Source: Streptomyces venezuelae (GTDB lineage: Bacteria > Actinomycetota > Actinomycetes > Streptomycetales > Streptomycetaceae). Taken from it: 64,000 nt of DNA. The notes beneath the pieces were generated by a model that made no database searches, was not told the DNA's origin, and saw nothing but the letters and a program-made list of their open reading frames with translations. Both the position numbers and the translations under genes were made by a program. Positions 41,105-50,368 of the stretch are shown here, in pieces (positions within the stretch are counted from its first letter, which is position 1; each line of letters starts with the position of its first letter). Location: positions 7,154,001-7,218,000 of the forward strand of contig NZ_CP029193.1 in NCBI RefSeq assembly GCF_008642355.1, written 5' to 3'.

Positions 41105-41620
41105 TCAGCGTTCGACGGGCCGGACCGCCACCGATGTCGGCGACAGTGCCGCGTCGACCCAGATCTCCGTGCCCCTGGCCACCGCGGCGGAGCTGCGGGC
41201 CGCGTACTTCACGCGCTGGCCCGCGAGGTGCAGCAGCACCTCGCCGTAGCCGTCGGCCGGAATCGCCGTGACCACGGACCCCGCGGTGCCCACGAGGTCG
41301 TCGCCGCGCGGCGTGGGCGCGGTCTGGTCGCGCATCAGGGCGCGGGTGAGCTTCCATGTCAGCCAGCCCGCCCCGGTACCGGCGCAGGCTCCCGCGACGG
41401 TGGCGGGACCGGCGCCGAGCCCGGTCGTGCCGAGCACCAGCGCTCCGCCGAAGCCGAGCATGGAGACGAATCCGGCGACGACCGGAAGGGACAGGAGCCC
41501 GTCGAAGAGCCCGTCCAGTGCCCCCGCTCCTCCGAAGAGCCCTTCCAGGACCCCGTCGAGGAGGAGCGAGAGCACCAGCAGCACGATCCCCGCGATGCCG
41601 AGACCCAGAAACACCGTCAT
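41105..41620 (-). CDS. NfeD-like membrane protein
   Basis: 171 residues. Hydrophobic segments cover about 1-25, 45-70 and 75-95, then a soluble beta-rich OB-like domain (DLVGTAGSVVTAIPADGYGE, VLLHLAGQRVKYAARS, GTEIWVDAAL), as in short NfeD proteins. ATG 41620 is chosen because it begins the first membrane helix. It lies 91 nt before the flotillin gene in the same direction and should form an operon with it. Confidence 0.82.
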   Translation of the reverse strand: MTVFLGLGIAGIVLLVLSLLLDGVLEGLFGGAGALDGLFDGLLSLPVVAGFVSMLGFGGALVLGTTGLGAGPATVAGACAGTGAGWLTWKLTRALMRDQTAPTPRGDDLVGTAGSVVTAIPADGYGEVLLHLAGQRVKYAARSSAAVARGTEIWVDAALSPTSVAVRPVER

Positions 41621-41798
41621 CGGATCACTTCCCCCGTCGCGCCGTTCACCTCGGTACGGGGGAATGCTGACATGGCGGACCGACACCGTTCATTGCCTGA
41701 ACCCGGCAATCTTTACGCGTCTTTAATGCCGGGCGCCTTTGTCCGTGAGCCGCGGTCGCGGGACGGGCGTTTTCGCGCCAACTAGGCTTCCCCGCACT

Positions 41799-42488
41799 AT
41801 GAGCAGCTACGCGATGCCCTCCGACTGGCCCACCGACGAGCGGACGGCGCGCGCCGTCCAGGACGGACTGCGCACCCGCGTGGTCCTCGACGAGGCGGGC
41901 CCGCCGCCCGGCACGGGCCACGTGACGGGCGTGGACGTCGCGTACGACGACGAGCGGGACGTCGTGGCCGCCGCCGTCGTGGTCCTGGACGCCGCGACGC
42001 TCGACGTGGTCGAGGAGGCGACCGCGGTCGGCAAGGTGGCGTTCCCCTATGTGCCCGGCCTGCTCGCGTTCCGCGAGATCCCGACGGTCCTGGCGGCGCT
42101 GGGCGAGCTGCGGTCGGACCCCGGGCTCGTCGTCTGCGACGGCTACGGAGTGGCCCACCCGCGCCGTTTCGGCCTGGCCAGCCACCTCGGCGTCCTGACG
42201 GGACTGCCCACCATCGGTGTCGCCAAGAACCCCTTCACCTTCGTGTACGAGGATCCGGCGGCCGTGCGGGGGAGCGCGTCGCCGCTGCTGGACGGCGCGG
42301 AAGAGGTCGGCCGTGCGCTGCGCACCCGCGAGGGCGTGAAGCCGGTCTTCGTCTCGGCGGGCCACCGGGTCTCCCTGGACCGGGCCTGCGCGCACACCCT
42401 GCGCCTCACGCCCCGCTACCGGCTGCCGGAATCCACCCGCCGCGCGGACGCGCTGTGCCGCTCCGCGCTGCGTGCGGCGGCGGGGTGA
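41799..42488 (+). CDS. nfi: endonuclease V (deoxyinosine 3' endonuclease)
   Basis: 229 residues. Active-site acids sit in GVDVAYDDE and in the VVCDGYGVAHPRRFG block, followed by GLPTIGVAKNPF, the EndoV hallmark. It nicks DNA one base 3' of deaminated adenine. The ATG at 41799 has TAGGCT ten bases upstream and no Shine-Dalgarno, so a leaderless start is likely. Residues VFVSAGHRVSLDRACAHTLRL complete the fold. Single gene. Confidence 0.93.
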   Translation: MSSYAMPSDWPTDERTARAVQDGLRTRVVLDEAGPPPGTGHVTGVDVAYDDERDVVAAAVVVLDAATLDVVEEATAVGKVAFPYVPGLLAFREIPTVLAALGELRSDPGLVVCDGYGVAHPRRFGLASHLGVLTGLPTIGVAKNPFTFVYEDPAAVRGSASPLLDGAEEVGRALRTREGVKPVFVSAGHRVSLDRACAHTLRLTPRYRLPESTRRADALCRSALRAAAG

Positions 42489-42568
42489 AGCCCGGAGGGC
42501 GGCCGGTTGAAAGCCGGAAAGACGAGCGGGTTAGCATATGAGCGCCGCCTAGCTCGAAAGATACTCCT

Positions 42569-44023
42569 GTGACTGTCAATGACGACTCGTTCACCAATTG
42601 GAAGCACCGCGAGGAGATCGCGGAGTCGATGATCCCGATCATCGGGAAGCTGCACCGCGAGCGGGACGTGACGGTCCTGCTGCACAGCCGCTCCTTGGTG
42701 AACAAGTCGGTGGTCAGCATCCTCAAGACCCACCGATTCGCCCGGCAGATAGCCGGTGAGGAGCTCTCGGTCACCGAGACGCTGCCGTTCCTGCAGGCCC
42801 TCACCACGCTCGACCTCGGCCCGTCGCAGATCGACCTGGCCCTGCTCGCGGAGGCCTACAAGGCCGACGACCGCGGCCTGACCGTCGAGCAGTTCACCGC
42901 CGAGGCGGTCGCCGGTGCCATCGGCGCCGACAAGGCCGAGGGCGGCGAGGGCCGCGACGTCGTCCTGTACGGCTTCGGCCGCATCGGGCGTCTCGTCGCC
43001 CGCCTCCTCATCGAGAAGGCCGGCTCGGGCAACGGCCTGCGGCTGCGCGCCATCGTCGTGCGCGGCGGCGGCGAGCGGGCCGCCGAGGACATCGTGAAGC
43101 GCGCCTCGCTGCTGCGCCGCGACTCCATCCACGGTCAGTTCCAGGGCACGATCACCGTCGACGAGGCGAACGGCACGATCGTCGCCAACGGCAACGAGAT
43201 CAAGGTGATCTACGCCAACGACCCGTCCGAGGTCGACTACACGGCGTACGGCATCAAGGACGCCATCCTCGTCGACAACACCGGCAAGTGGCGCGACCGC
43301 GAGGGCCTCTCCAAGCACCTGCGTCCGGGCATCGACAAGGTCGTCCTGACCGCTCCGGGCAAGGGCGACGTCCCGAACATCGTGCACGGCGTCAACCACG
43401 ACACGATCAAGCCGGACGAGCAGATCCTGTCCTGCGCCTCCTGCACCACCAACGCGATCGTCCCGCCGCTCAAGGCGATGGCGGACGAGTTCGGCGTGCT
43501 GCGCGGCCACGTGGAGACCGTCCACTCGTTCACCAACGACCAGAACCTCCTGGACAACTACCACAAGGCCGACCGCCGGGGCCGCTCCGCGCCGCTCAAC
43601 ATGGTCATCACCGAGACCGGCGCCGCCTCCGCCGTCGCGAAGGCGCTGCCCGACCTCAAGGCCCCGATCACCGGCAGCTCGATCCGCGTGCCCGTGCCGG
43701 ACGTCTCGATCGCCATCCTCAGCCTGCGCCTGGGCCGCGAGACCACCCGCGACGAGGTCCTCGACCACCTGCGCGACGTGTCGCTGCACTCGCCGCTGAA
43801 GCGCCAGATCGACTTCACGACGGCGCCCGACGCCGTGTCGATGGACTTCGTCGGGTCGCGCCACGCGTCGATCGTCGACGCCGGTGCCACCAAGGTCGAC
43901 GGCGACAACGCGATCCTCTACCTCTGGTACGACAACGAGTTCGGCTACTCGTGCCAGGTCATCCGGGTCGTCCAGTACGTCTCCGGGGTCGAGTACCCGA
44001 CCTACCCCGCGCCGGTGGCCTGA
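42569..44023 (+). CDS. gap: long-form glyceraldehyde-3-phosphate dehydrogenase
   Basis: 484 residues, about 150 more than the normal GAPDH. The catalytic core begins near residue 130 with VVLYGFGRIGR; the nucleophile is Cys292 in SCASCTTNA, and the C-terminus has LWYDNEFGYSCQV. The first 125 residues (WKHREEIAESMIPIIGKLHR, LLHSRSLVNKSVVSILKTH) are a helical extension. S. coelicolor has, as I recall, a similar long paralogue besides the glycolytic enzyme. Cofactor preference and direction (glycolysis or gluconeogenesis) are not readable here. GTG start; weak ribosome-binding site ACTCCT. Confidence 0.92.
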   Translation: MTVNDDSFTNWKHREEIAESMIPIIGKLHRERDVTVLLHSRSLVNKSVVSILKTHRFARQIAGEELSVTETLPFLQALTTLDLGPSQIDLALLAEAYKADDRGLTVEQFTAEAVAGAIGADKAEGGEGRDVVLYGFGRIGRLVARLLIEKAGSGNGLRLRAIVVRGGGERAAEDIVKRASLLRRDSIHGQFQGTITVDEANGTIVANGNEIKVIYANDPSEVDYTAYGIKDAILVDNTGKWRDREGLSKHLRPGIDKVVLTAPGKGDVPNIVHGVNHDTIKPDEQILSCASCTTNAIVPPLKAMADEFGVLRGHVETVHSFTNDQNLLDNYHKADRRGRSAPLNMVITETGAASAVAKALPDLKAPITGSSIRVPVPDVSIAILSLRLGRETTRDEVLDHLRDVSLHSPLKRQIDFTTAPDAVSMDFVGSRHASIVDAGATKVDGDNAILYLWYDNEFGYSCQVIRVVQYVSGVEYPTYPAPVA

Positions 44024-44045
44024 CCACCGGACCGCCGCACCATGT

Positions 44046-44081
44046 GAAGATGCCCCGCACGCGCGCGTGCGGGGCATCTTC
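44046..44081. terminator. bidirectional terminator hairpin
   Basis: GAAGATGCCCCGCACG and CGTGCGGGGCATCTTC form a perfect 16-bp stem with a CGCG loop, between the convergent gap and reductase genes. Confidence 0.9.
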
Positions 44082-44088
44082 CGGTCGC

Positions 44089-45333
44089 CTACCTATGCGG
44101 TGCGTCGCGCTCCGCCACCACCCGGAACGTGAGCCCCGCCGCCCGCAGCCGCTCGATCAGCGCGTCACCCATCGCCACGGCCGTCGTGACCTGCCCGGCC
44201 GTCGGCGGCAAGGAGTCCAGGGCCAGGCACAGTGCCGACTCTCCCAGCATCCGCGCCGTCTCGCCGTACCCCGGGTCGCCCCCCGAGACCTCGGTGAACA
44301 CCCGCTTCCCGCCGCCCTCGCCGACGAACCGGACCGAGAACCACGACGCCGCACGGCGCGCCTCGTCGGGGCCGTCCCCGGGCTTCAGGCGCGCGGACAG
44401 CCACCGCCGCGCGGGCGGCAGCTGCGCCACCGCGAGGAGCCCGCCGAGGGCCACGGGGGCGCCCAGCGCGACCGGCAGCGACTTCACGGCCGCGTAGTGC
44501 CGGTAGCGGAAGTCCGGTCCGTACCGCTCCAGGGTGCGCGCCGAGCGCTGCACCACCTGCGGGTCGATCGTCGGCAGCGGCAGCGCCCACGCGCCGACCT
44601 CGCTCGCATACCGGGGCGCGCCGGGCGGAGCGTACGCCTTGCGCCCCACCGGGCGGGGTTCGTGCCGTCGGCGGTCCTTCGCTGCGGCGACCATCTGCGG
44701 GCCCCGCCCGAACTGGTTGAGCGCGGAGGCGAAGGTGCCGCCGGAGAACCGCGCGCCCACCCGGACGAATCCGTCCACGCGCAACGGGACGTCCTCCGGC
44801 AGTTGCTGGACGGTGAAGTACGCGCCCAGGTCGTGCGGAACGGAGTCGAAGCCGCAGGAGTGCACGAGTCGCGCGCCGGTCTCCCGCGCGCGGGCGTCGT
44901 GCTTCACGTACATGAGGTCGACGAACTCCGGCTCGCCGGTCAGGTCCACGTAGTCCGTGCCCGCCTCCGCGCACGCCCCGACCAGGTCCTGTCCGTACGT
45001 CAGGTACGGACCGACGGTGGAGGCGACCACGCGCGCGTGGGAGGCCATGTCCCGCAGGGACGCGGCATCCGCCACGTCGGCGCGGACCAGCGGGAGTTCG
45101 GCGCACGCCGGATTGATCGCGGAAAGCCGCTCGCGCAGCGCTTCGAGCTTGCCGGTGTCGCGCCCGGCGATGGCCCACCGCACCCCTTCGGGGGCATGGG
45201 CGGCGAGATGCTCCGCGGTGAGCATCCCCACGAAACCTGTCGCTCCGAAGAGCACGATGTCGTACACGCGCTCACTGTCCTCGTCCTTCGCGCGCTCGCC
45301 GGCCTTGCTGTTGCCGCTCTTACGACTGGTCAT
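44089..45333 (-). CDS. saccharopine dehydrogenase-like (trans-acting enoyl reductase family) protein
   Basis: 414 residues. The Rossmann start is YDIVLFGATGFVGMLTAEHL, with WAIAGRDTGKLEALRERL, ASTVGPYLTYGQDLVGACAE, AGTDYVDLTGEPEFV and HSCGFDSVPHDLGAY. This is the family of mycobacterial Rv2449c/Rv2953, where Rv2953 is a trans-acting enoyl reductase for phthiocerol lipids. True saccharopine dehydrogenase of lysine metabolism is less likely. A lipid- or acyl-related reduction is plausible. ATG 45333 follows GGAGAGG. It is divergent from the beta-oxidation operon. Confidence 0.83.
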   Translation of the reverse strand: MTSRKSGNSKAGERAKDEDSERVYDIVLFGATGFVGMLTAEHLAAHAPEGVRWAIAGRDTGKLEALRERLSAINPACAELPLVRADVADAASLRDMASHARVVASTVGPYLTYGQDLVGACAEAGTDYVDLTGEPEFVDLMYVKHDARARETGARLVHSCGFDSVPHDLGAYFTVQQLPEDVPLRVDGFVRVGARFSGGTFASALNQFGRGPQMVAAAKDRRRHEPRPVGRKAYAPPGAPRYASEVGAWALPLPTIDPQVVQRSARTLERYGPDFRYRHYAAVKSLPVALGAPVALGGLLAVAQLPPARRWLSARLKPGDGPDEARRAASWFSVRFVGEGGGKRVFTEVSGGDPGYGETARMLGESALCLALDSLPPTAGQVTTAVAMGDALIERLRAAGLTFRVVAERDAPHR

Positions 45334-45410
45334 GGCACCTCTCCGCCGTGGGCCCCCGCGCAGTTGTCGGTGGCCGAGGCTAGCGCGCTTCGCGACGGCG
45401 CGGCCAGAAT

Positions 45411-45500
45411 TGACTGAGCGCTTGCTCGTCAGGGGCTTGTGCGCGGTGGAACACGTTCTTAGCATCACTGGTGTTACATCAGTTGTGTCATAGTGCTGGG
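45411..45500. promoter_or_regulatory. divergent control region of the beta-oxidation operon
   Basis: GAGCGCTTGCTC (45416-45427) is an interrupted inverted repeat of a type seen at TetR-controlled acyl-CoA genes. Further right, around 45470-45492, TGGTGTTACATCAGTTGTG resembles the start-proximal sequence between the merR and fadD-like genes (TGGTGCAACAGTATTGCTGG). The regulators cannot be assigned from sequence alone. Confidence 0.35.
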
Positions 45501-45506
45501 GGCTCA

Positions 45507-46667
45507 ATGACGATGCCGGGCAAGGGTGTTCACGGACCGCTCGCCGGAGTGCGCGTGGTCGAGCTGGCGGGCATCGGGCCAGGACCGTTCGCGGCCATGC
45601 TGCTCGCCGACCTCGGCGCCGACGTCGTGCGCGTCGACCGGCCCGGCGGCGGTGGCCTCGCGATCAACCCCGAGTACGACGTGACCAACCGCAACAAGCG
45701 GTCCGTCGTCGTCGACCTCAAGGCGGACGAGGGACCGGCTCGCGTCCTCGACCTGGTCGAACGCGCCGACGTCCTCATCGAGGGCTACCGGCCCGGAGTC
45801 GCCGAGCGCCTCGGCGTGGGCCCCGACGCCTGCCACGCCCGCAATCCGAAGCTGGTCTACGGCCGCATGACCGGCTGGGGGCAGGAAGGGCCGCTCGCCC
45901 AGCGCGCGGGCCACGACATCGCGTACATCGCCATCACCGGCACCCTCGGCATGATCGGCAACCCCGACGAGCCGCCCGCCGTCCCCGCGAACCTCGTGGG
46001 CGACTACGCGGGCGGCTCGCTCTACCTCATCGTCGGCATCCTCGCCGCGCTGCACCACGCGCGCGAACACGGCACCGGGCAGGTGGTGGACGCCGCCATC
46101 GTCGACGGCGCGGCCCACCTCTCCACGATGATCCACGGCATGCTCGCGGCCGGCGGCTGGCAGGACCGGCGCGGCGCCAACCTCCTCGACGGCGGCTGCC
46201 CCTTCTACGGCACGTACGAGACCGCGGACGGCGGCTACATGGCCGTAGGCCCGCTGGAGCAGCAGTTCTACGACGAGTTCACCGCCCTGCTCGGCCTCGC
46301 CGACACCGCGCCCGCCCGCAAGGACCTGGCCCGCTGGGGCGAACTGCGCGAGGCCGTCGCCGCCCGCTTCAAGGACCGTACGCGCGACGAGTGGACGGCC
46401 GTCTTCCAGGACTCCGACGCGTGCGTGGCGCCCGTCCTGTCCCTGCGCGAGGCGCCCGCCCACCCGCACCTCGCGGCCCGCGGCACCTTCACCGACCACG
46501 GCGGCATCACCCAGCCCGCTCCCGCGCCCCGCTTCTCCGCCACCCCGGCGCGGATCCACAGCGGCCCCGCACAGCCCGGCGCCGACACCGCCGACGTGGC
46601 CCGCGACTGGGACGTCCCGGCCCTCACCCCCGCCTCGCCCCGAGTGACGACAGAGGAAGACCACTGA
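45507..46667 (+). CDS. CaiB/BaiF-family protein, alpha-methylacyl-CoA racemase type
   Basis: 386 residues of the family III CoA-transferase fold. MLLADLGADVVRVDRPGG, NRNKRSVVVDLK and IEGYRPGVAERLG are general family blocks. AGHDIAYIAITG (His), VGDYAGGSLYLI (Asp) and DGGCPFYGTYET are those of alpha-methylacyl-CoA racemase. That enzyme epimerises 2-methylacyl-CoA so that branched chains, including sterol side chains, can be beta-oxidised. ATG 45507 follows CTGGGGG. First gene of an operon; its TGA overlaps the next ATG (TGATG). Confidence 0.85.
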   Translation: MTMPGKGVHGPLAGVRVVELAGIGPGPFAAMLLADLGADVVRVDRPGGGGLAINPEYDVTNRNKRSVVVDLKADEGPARVLDLVERADVLIEGYRPGVAERLGVGPDACHARNPKLVYGRMTGWGQEGPLAQRAGHDIAYIAITGTLGMIGNPDEPPAVPANLVGDYAGGSLYLIVGILAALHHAREHGTGQVVDAAIVDGAAHLSTMIHGMLAAGGWQDRRGANLLDGGCPFYGTYETADGGYMAVGPLEQQFYDEFTALLGLADTAPARKDLARWGELREAVAARFKDRTRDEWTAVFQDSDACVAPVLSLREAPAHPHLAARGTFTDHGGITQPAPAPRFSATPARIHSGPAQPGADTADVARDWDVPALTPASPRVTTEEDH

Positions 46668-47692
46668 TGCAGATCTCCGTACCGCTCTCCTACGCGGGCG
46701 ACCCGCGCGAGGCCGCCGACAGCGCCGCCGCCCTGGAGTCCGCGGGCCTTGACGCCGTGTGGGTCGCGGAGGCGTACGGCTTCGACTCGCCCACGATCAT
46801 GGGGTATCTGGCGGCGCGCACGGAACACATGAAGATCGGCGCCGCCATCCTCAACGTCTACTCGCGCACCCCCGCCCTCATCGCGCAGACGGCGGCGGGA
46901 CTCGACGCGGTCTCCGGGGGCCGCGCGATCATCGGGCTCGGCGCGTCGGGCCCGCAGGTCGTCGAGGGCTGGCACGGCAAGCCGTACGACAAGCCGCTCG
47001 GCCGCACCCGCGAGACCATCGAACTGACCCGGCGCATCCTGCGCCGCGAGGTCATCGACCACCACGGCATCACGGACATGCCGCTGCCTCCGGAGAAGGG
47101 CGGCAGACTCGGCAAGCCCCTGAAGATCCTCACCCAGCCGGTACGGCCGGAAGTCCCGCTGTACGTCGCCTCCCTGGGGCCCGCCAACGTCCGCATGACC
47201 GCCGAGATCGCCGACGGCTGGCTGCCCACCCTCTTCCTCCCCGAAAAGGCCCACCAGGTGTGGGGTGCCCCGCTCGCCGAGGGCAAGGAGAGGCGCGATC
47301 CGGCCCTCGGACCGCTGGAGGTCGTCGCCGGGGGACTGCTCGCCATCGGCGACGACGCGGCGGCCGCACGGGACCTCGCCCGCCCGCAGATCGCCCTCTA
47401 CGTAGGAGGCATGGGCGCCAAGGGGAAGAACTTCTACAACGACCTCGCCGTCGCGTACGGATACGGCACAGAGGCCGCGCGCATCCAGGAGCTCTACCTG
47501 GCGGGCAGGAAGAAGGAAGCCGAGGCCGCCGTACCGGACGAGTTCTGCGAGCTCATGTCGCTGTGCGGGCCAGAAGGCTACGTACGCGAGCGCGTCGAGG
47601 CCTTCCGCGCGGCCGGCGTCACCATGCTCAACGTCATTCCCGTCGGCCCCGAGCCGGCCAAGCTGATCGAAACCGTCAAGGGCTGGCTCTGA
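46667..47692 (+). CDS. LLM-class F420-dependent oxidoreductase (Rv3520c-like)
   Basis: 341-residue luciferase-like TIM barrel. Motifs: VWVAEAYGFDSPT, ARTEHMKIGAAILNV, SGGRAIIGLGASGPQVVEGW, ADGWLPTLFLPEK and ALYVGGMGAKGKNFYND. The ASGPQVVEGW and GGMGA blocks resemble M. tuberculosis Rv3520c, which lies in the cholesterol gene region. F420 rather than FMN is inferred from the family. Start codon overlaps the racemase stop, so it must be co-translated with acyl-CoA enzymes. Substrate unknown. Confidence 0.85.
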   Translation: MQISVPLSYAGDPREAADSAAALESAGLDAVWVAEAYGFDSPTIMGYLAARTEHMKIGAAILNVYSRTPALIAQTAAGLDAVSGGRAIIGLGASGPQVVEGWHGKPYDKPLGRTRETIELTRRILRREVIDHHGITDMPLPPEKGGRLGKPLKILTQPVRPEVPLYVASLGPANVRMTAEIADGWLPTLFLPEKAHQVWGAPLAEGKERRDPALGPLEVVAGGLLAIGDDAAAARDLARPQIALYVGGMGAKGKNFYNDLAVAYGYGTEAARIQELYLAGRKKEAEAAVPDEFCELMSLCGPEGYVRERVEAFRAAGVTMLNVIPVGPEPAKLIETVKGWL

Positions 47693-47735
47693 AGAGTCCG
47701 TCGGCTCACCCAGGGCTCCAGGAGGCCACGTACAC

Positions 47736-48878
47736 ATGAAGCGGCAGATCTTCTCCGCCGAGCACGACGCGTTCCGCGAGACCGTCCGCACCTTCCTCGC
47801 CAAGGAGGTGCTGCCCCACTACGAACAGTGGGAGAAGGACGGCATCGTCTCCCGCGAGGCCTGGCTCGCCGCAGGCAGGCAGGGGCTGCTCGGCCTCGCC
47901 GTCCCCGAGGAGTACGGAGGCGGCGGCAACGCCGACTTCCGCTACTCCGCGGTCCTCGCCGAGGAGTTCACCCGCGCGGGCGCCGCGGGCCTCGCCATCG
48001 GCCTGCACAACGACATCATCGGCCCCTACCTGACCTCCCTCGCCACCGACGAGCAGAAGCGCCGCTGGCTCCCCGGCTTCTGCACCGGCGAGACCATCAC
48101 GGCCATCGCGATGACCGAGCCCGGCGCGGGCTCCGACCTCCAGGGCATACGCACCAGCGCCGAGGACCGCGGTGACCACTGGGTGCTCAACGGCTCCAAG
48201 ACGTTCATCTCGAACGGCATCCTCGCCGACCTCGTCGTCGTCGTCGCCAAGACGTCCCCCGAAGGGGGTGCCCACGGCCTGTCCCTCCTCGTCGTCGAGC
48301 GCGGCATGGAAGGCTTCGAGCGGGGCCGCAACCTCGACAAGATCGGCCAGAAGTCCCAGGACACCGCCGAACTGTTCTTCAACGACGTACGCGTCCCCAA
48401 GGAGAACCTGCTCGGCGAGCTGAACGGCGCCTTCATCCACCTGATGACGAACCTCGCACAGGAACGCATGGGCATCGCCGTCGCCGGCATCGCCGCCGCC
48501 GAGCACCTCCTGGACATCACCACCACGTACGTGAAGGAGCGGGAGGCCTTCGGGCGTCCCCTCGCCAAACTGCAGCACATCCGCTTCGAGATCGCGGAGA
48601 TGGCCACCGAGTGCGCCGTCACCCGCACGTTCCTCGACCGGTGCATCGTCGATCACTCGAACGGGGAACTCGACGCCGTGCACGCGTCGATGGCGAAGTG
48701 GTGGGCCACCGAACTCCAGAAACGCGTCGCCGACCGCTGCCTGCAACTGCACGGCGGCTACGGCTACATGGCGGAGTACCGCGTCGCCAAGGCCTTCACC
48801 GACGGACGCATCCAGACCATCTACGGCGGCACGACCGAGATCATGAAGGAGATCATCGGCCGCTCCCTCCTCGGCTGA
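47736..48878 (+). CDS. acyl-CoA dehydrogenase, long-chain (LCAD) type
   Basis: 380 residues. FAD/substrate motifs: AIAMTEPGAGSDLQGI and FISNGILADLVVVVAK. The usual Glu of short- and medium-chain enzymes is Gly here (IYGGTTEIMKE), as in LCAD and isovaleryl-CoA dehydrogenase. The catalytic base is therefore predicted to be Glu243 in LAQERMGIA. Carboxyl-terminal QLHGGYGYMAEY and the length fit long-chain FadE. The ATG has AGGAGG about 10 nt upstream. Third gene of the operon. Confidence 0.9.
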   Translation: MKRQIFSAEHDAFRETVRTFLAKEVLPHYEQWEKDGIVSREAWLAAGRQGLLGLAVPEEYGGGGNADFRYSAVLAEEFTRAGAAGLAIGLHNDIIGPYLTSLATDEQKRRWLPGFCTGETITAIAMTEPGAGSDLQGIRTSAEDRGDHWVLNGSKTFISNGILADLVVVVAKTSPEGGAHGLSLLVVERGMEGFERGRNLDKIGQKSQDTAELFFNDVRVPKENLLGELNGAFIHLMTNLAQERMGIAVAGIAAAEHLLDITTTYVKEREAFGRPLAKLQHIRFEIAEMATECAVTRTFLDRCIVDHSNGELDAVHASMAKWWATELQKRVADRCLQLHGGYGYMAEYRVAKAFTDGRIQTIYGGTTEIMKEIIGRSLLG

Positions 48879-48920
48879 CCCGCACCCTCACCCTCCCGGA
48901 CACCCCCGAAAGGCACACGC

Positions 48921-50135
48921 GTGACCACCGAAGCGTACGTATACGACGCGATCCGCACCCCGCGCGGACGCGGCAAGGCCAACGGCGCCCTGCACGGCAC
49001 CAAGCCCATCGACCTCGTCGTCGGCCTGATCCACGAGATCCAGGCCCGCTTCCCCGATCTCGACCCGGCCGCCATCGACGACATCGTCCTCGGCGTGGTC
49101 GGCCCCGTCGGCGACCAGGGCTCCGACATCGCGCGCATCGCGGCCATCGCCGCCGGGCTGCCCGACACGGTCGCCGGCGTCCAGGAGAACCGCTTCTGTG
49201 CCTCCGGACTCGAAGCGGTCAACCTCGCCGCGATGAAGGTCCGCTCGGGCTGGGAGGACCTGGTGCTCGCGGGTGGCGTCGAGTCGATGTCACGCGTCCC
49301 CATGGCCTCGGACGGCGGCGCCTGGTTCGCCGACCCGATGACCAACTTCGAGACCGACTTCGCGCCGCAGGGCATCGGCGCGGACCTCATCGCCACGGTC
49401 GAGGGCTTCACGCGGCGCGACGTCGACGAGTACGCCGCGCTGTCCCAGGAGCGGGCCGCCGCGGCGTGGAAGGACGGGCGCTTCGCCCGGTCCGTCGTGC
49501 CCGTCAAGGACCGCAACGGGCTCGTCGTCCTCGACCACGACGAGCACATGCGCCCCGGCACCACCGCCGACTCGCTCGCCAAGCTGAAGCCGTCCTTCAA
49601 GGACATCGGCGACCTGGGCGGATTCGACGCGGTCGCGCTGCAGAAGTACCACTGGATCGAGCAGATCGACCACGTCCACCACGCGGGCAACTCCTCCGGC
49701 ATCGTCGACGGCGCGTCGCTGGTCGCCGTCGGCACGAAGGAGGTCGGCGAGCGGTACGGGATCACTCCGCGCGCGCGGATCGTCTCCGCGGCCGTCTCGG
49801 GCTCCGACCCGCTGATCATGCTCACCGGGCCCGCGCCCGCCACGCGCAAGGCGCTCGCCAAGGCGGGGCTCACGATCGACGACATCGACCTCGTCGAGAT
49901 CAACGAGGCGTTCGCCGCGGTGGTGCTGCGCTTCGTGAAGGACATGGGGCTGTCCCTGGACAAGGTGAACGTCAACGGGGGTGCGATCGCGCTCGGTCAC
50001 CCGCTGGGCGCGACCGGCGCGATGATCCTCGGGACGCTCGTGGACGAGCTGGAGCGGCGGGACCTGCGGTACGGGCTGGCCACGTTGTGCGTGGGCGGAG
50101 GCATGGGCATCGCCACGATCGTCGAGCGGCTGTAG
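48921..50135 (+). CDS. fadA: acetyl-CoA C-acyltransferase (thiolase, FadA)
   Basis: 404 residues. Active-site residues: Cys93 ([10 protein letters not shown]), the NEAF loop (328-331), His360 ([11 protein letters not shown]) and Cys390 (LCVGGGMG). It is the degradative thiolase that ends each beta-oxidation cycle and would pair with the FadB protein downstream. GTG 48921 follows AAAGG. Since pcaF is absent from the pca operon, this enzyme could also cleave 3-oxoadipyl-CoA, but nothing in the sequence shows that. Confidence 0.92.
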   Translation: MTTEAYVYDAIRTPRGRGKANGALHGTKPIDLVVGLIHEIQARFPDLDPAAIDDIVLGVVGPVGDQGSDIARIAAIAAGLPDTVAGVQENRFCASGLEAVNLAAMKVRSGWEDLVLAGGVESMSRVPMASDGGAWFADPMTNFETDFAPQGIGADLIATVEGFTRRDVDEYAALSQERAAAAWKDGRFARSVVPVKDRNGLVVLDHDEHMRPGTTADSLAKLKPSFKDIGDLGGFDAVALQKYHWIEQIDHVHHAGNSSGIVDGASLVAVGTKEVGERYGITPRARIVSAAVSGSDPLIMLTGPAPATRKALAKAGLTIDDIDLVEINEAFAAVVLRFVKDMGLSLDKVNVNGGAIALGHPLGATGAMILGTLVDELERRDLRYGLATLCVGGGMGIATIVERL

Positions 50136-50190
50136 GGGGCGCGCCGTGGGGGTGGGGGTTCGTCGCCGACCGCGGGTCCATCGTGGTTGC

Positions 50191-50281
50191 TCGCGCAGTT
50201 CCCCGCGCCCCTGAAGGCCCGCGGCTCCGCCGCGCCTTCCCCCCGACGCGCGCCCTTCCCGCGACGCGGGGAACTGCGCGA
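50191..50281. repeat. Streptomyces intergenic inverted repeat
   Basis: TCGCGCAGTTCCCCGCG (50191-50207) and CGCGGGGAACTGCGCGA (50265-50281) are exact 17-bp complements flanking a GC-rich core. I recognise this GCGCAGTTCCCCGCGCCCCT motif as a widely dispersed Streptomyces intergenic element. Here it splits fadA from fadB and may form an mRNA hairpin. Confidence 0.8.
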
Positions 50282-50368
50282 CAAGCCCCCACCGGCGGCC
50301 GGCCGGCCACGAACCCCGGCCGCCCTCCCCGGATTCCGCCCGCCCCTCACACTTCACGGAGAAAGAAC

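Noticed and set aside
48611..50368. Long plus-strand open frame upstream of and continuous with fadB
   Set aside because: It covers the end of the acyl-CoA dehydrogenase and all of fadA in another frame and is Arg/His-rich. The real fadB start is the ATG at 50369 with its own ribosome-binding site.
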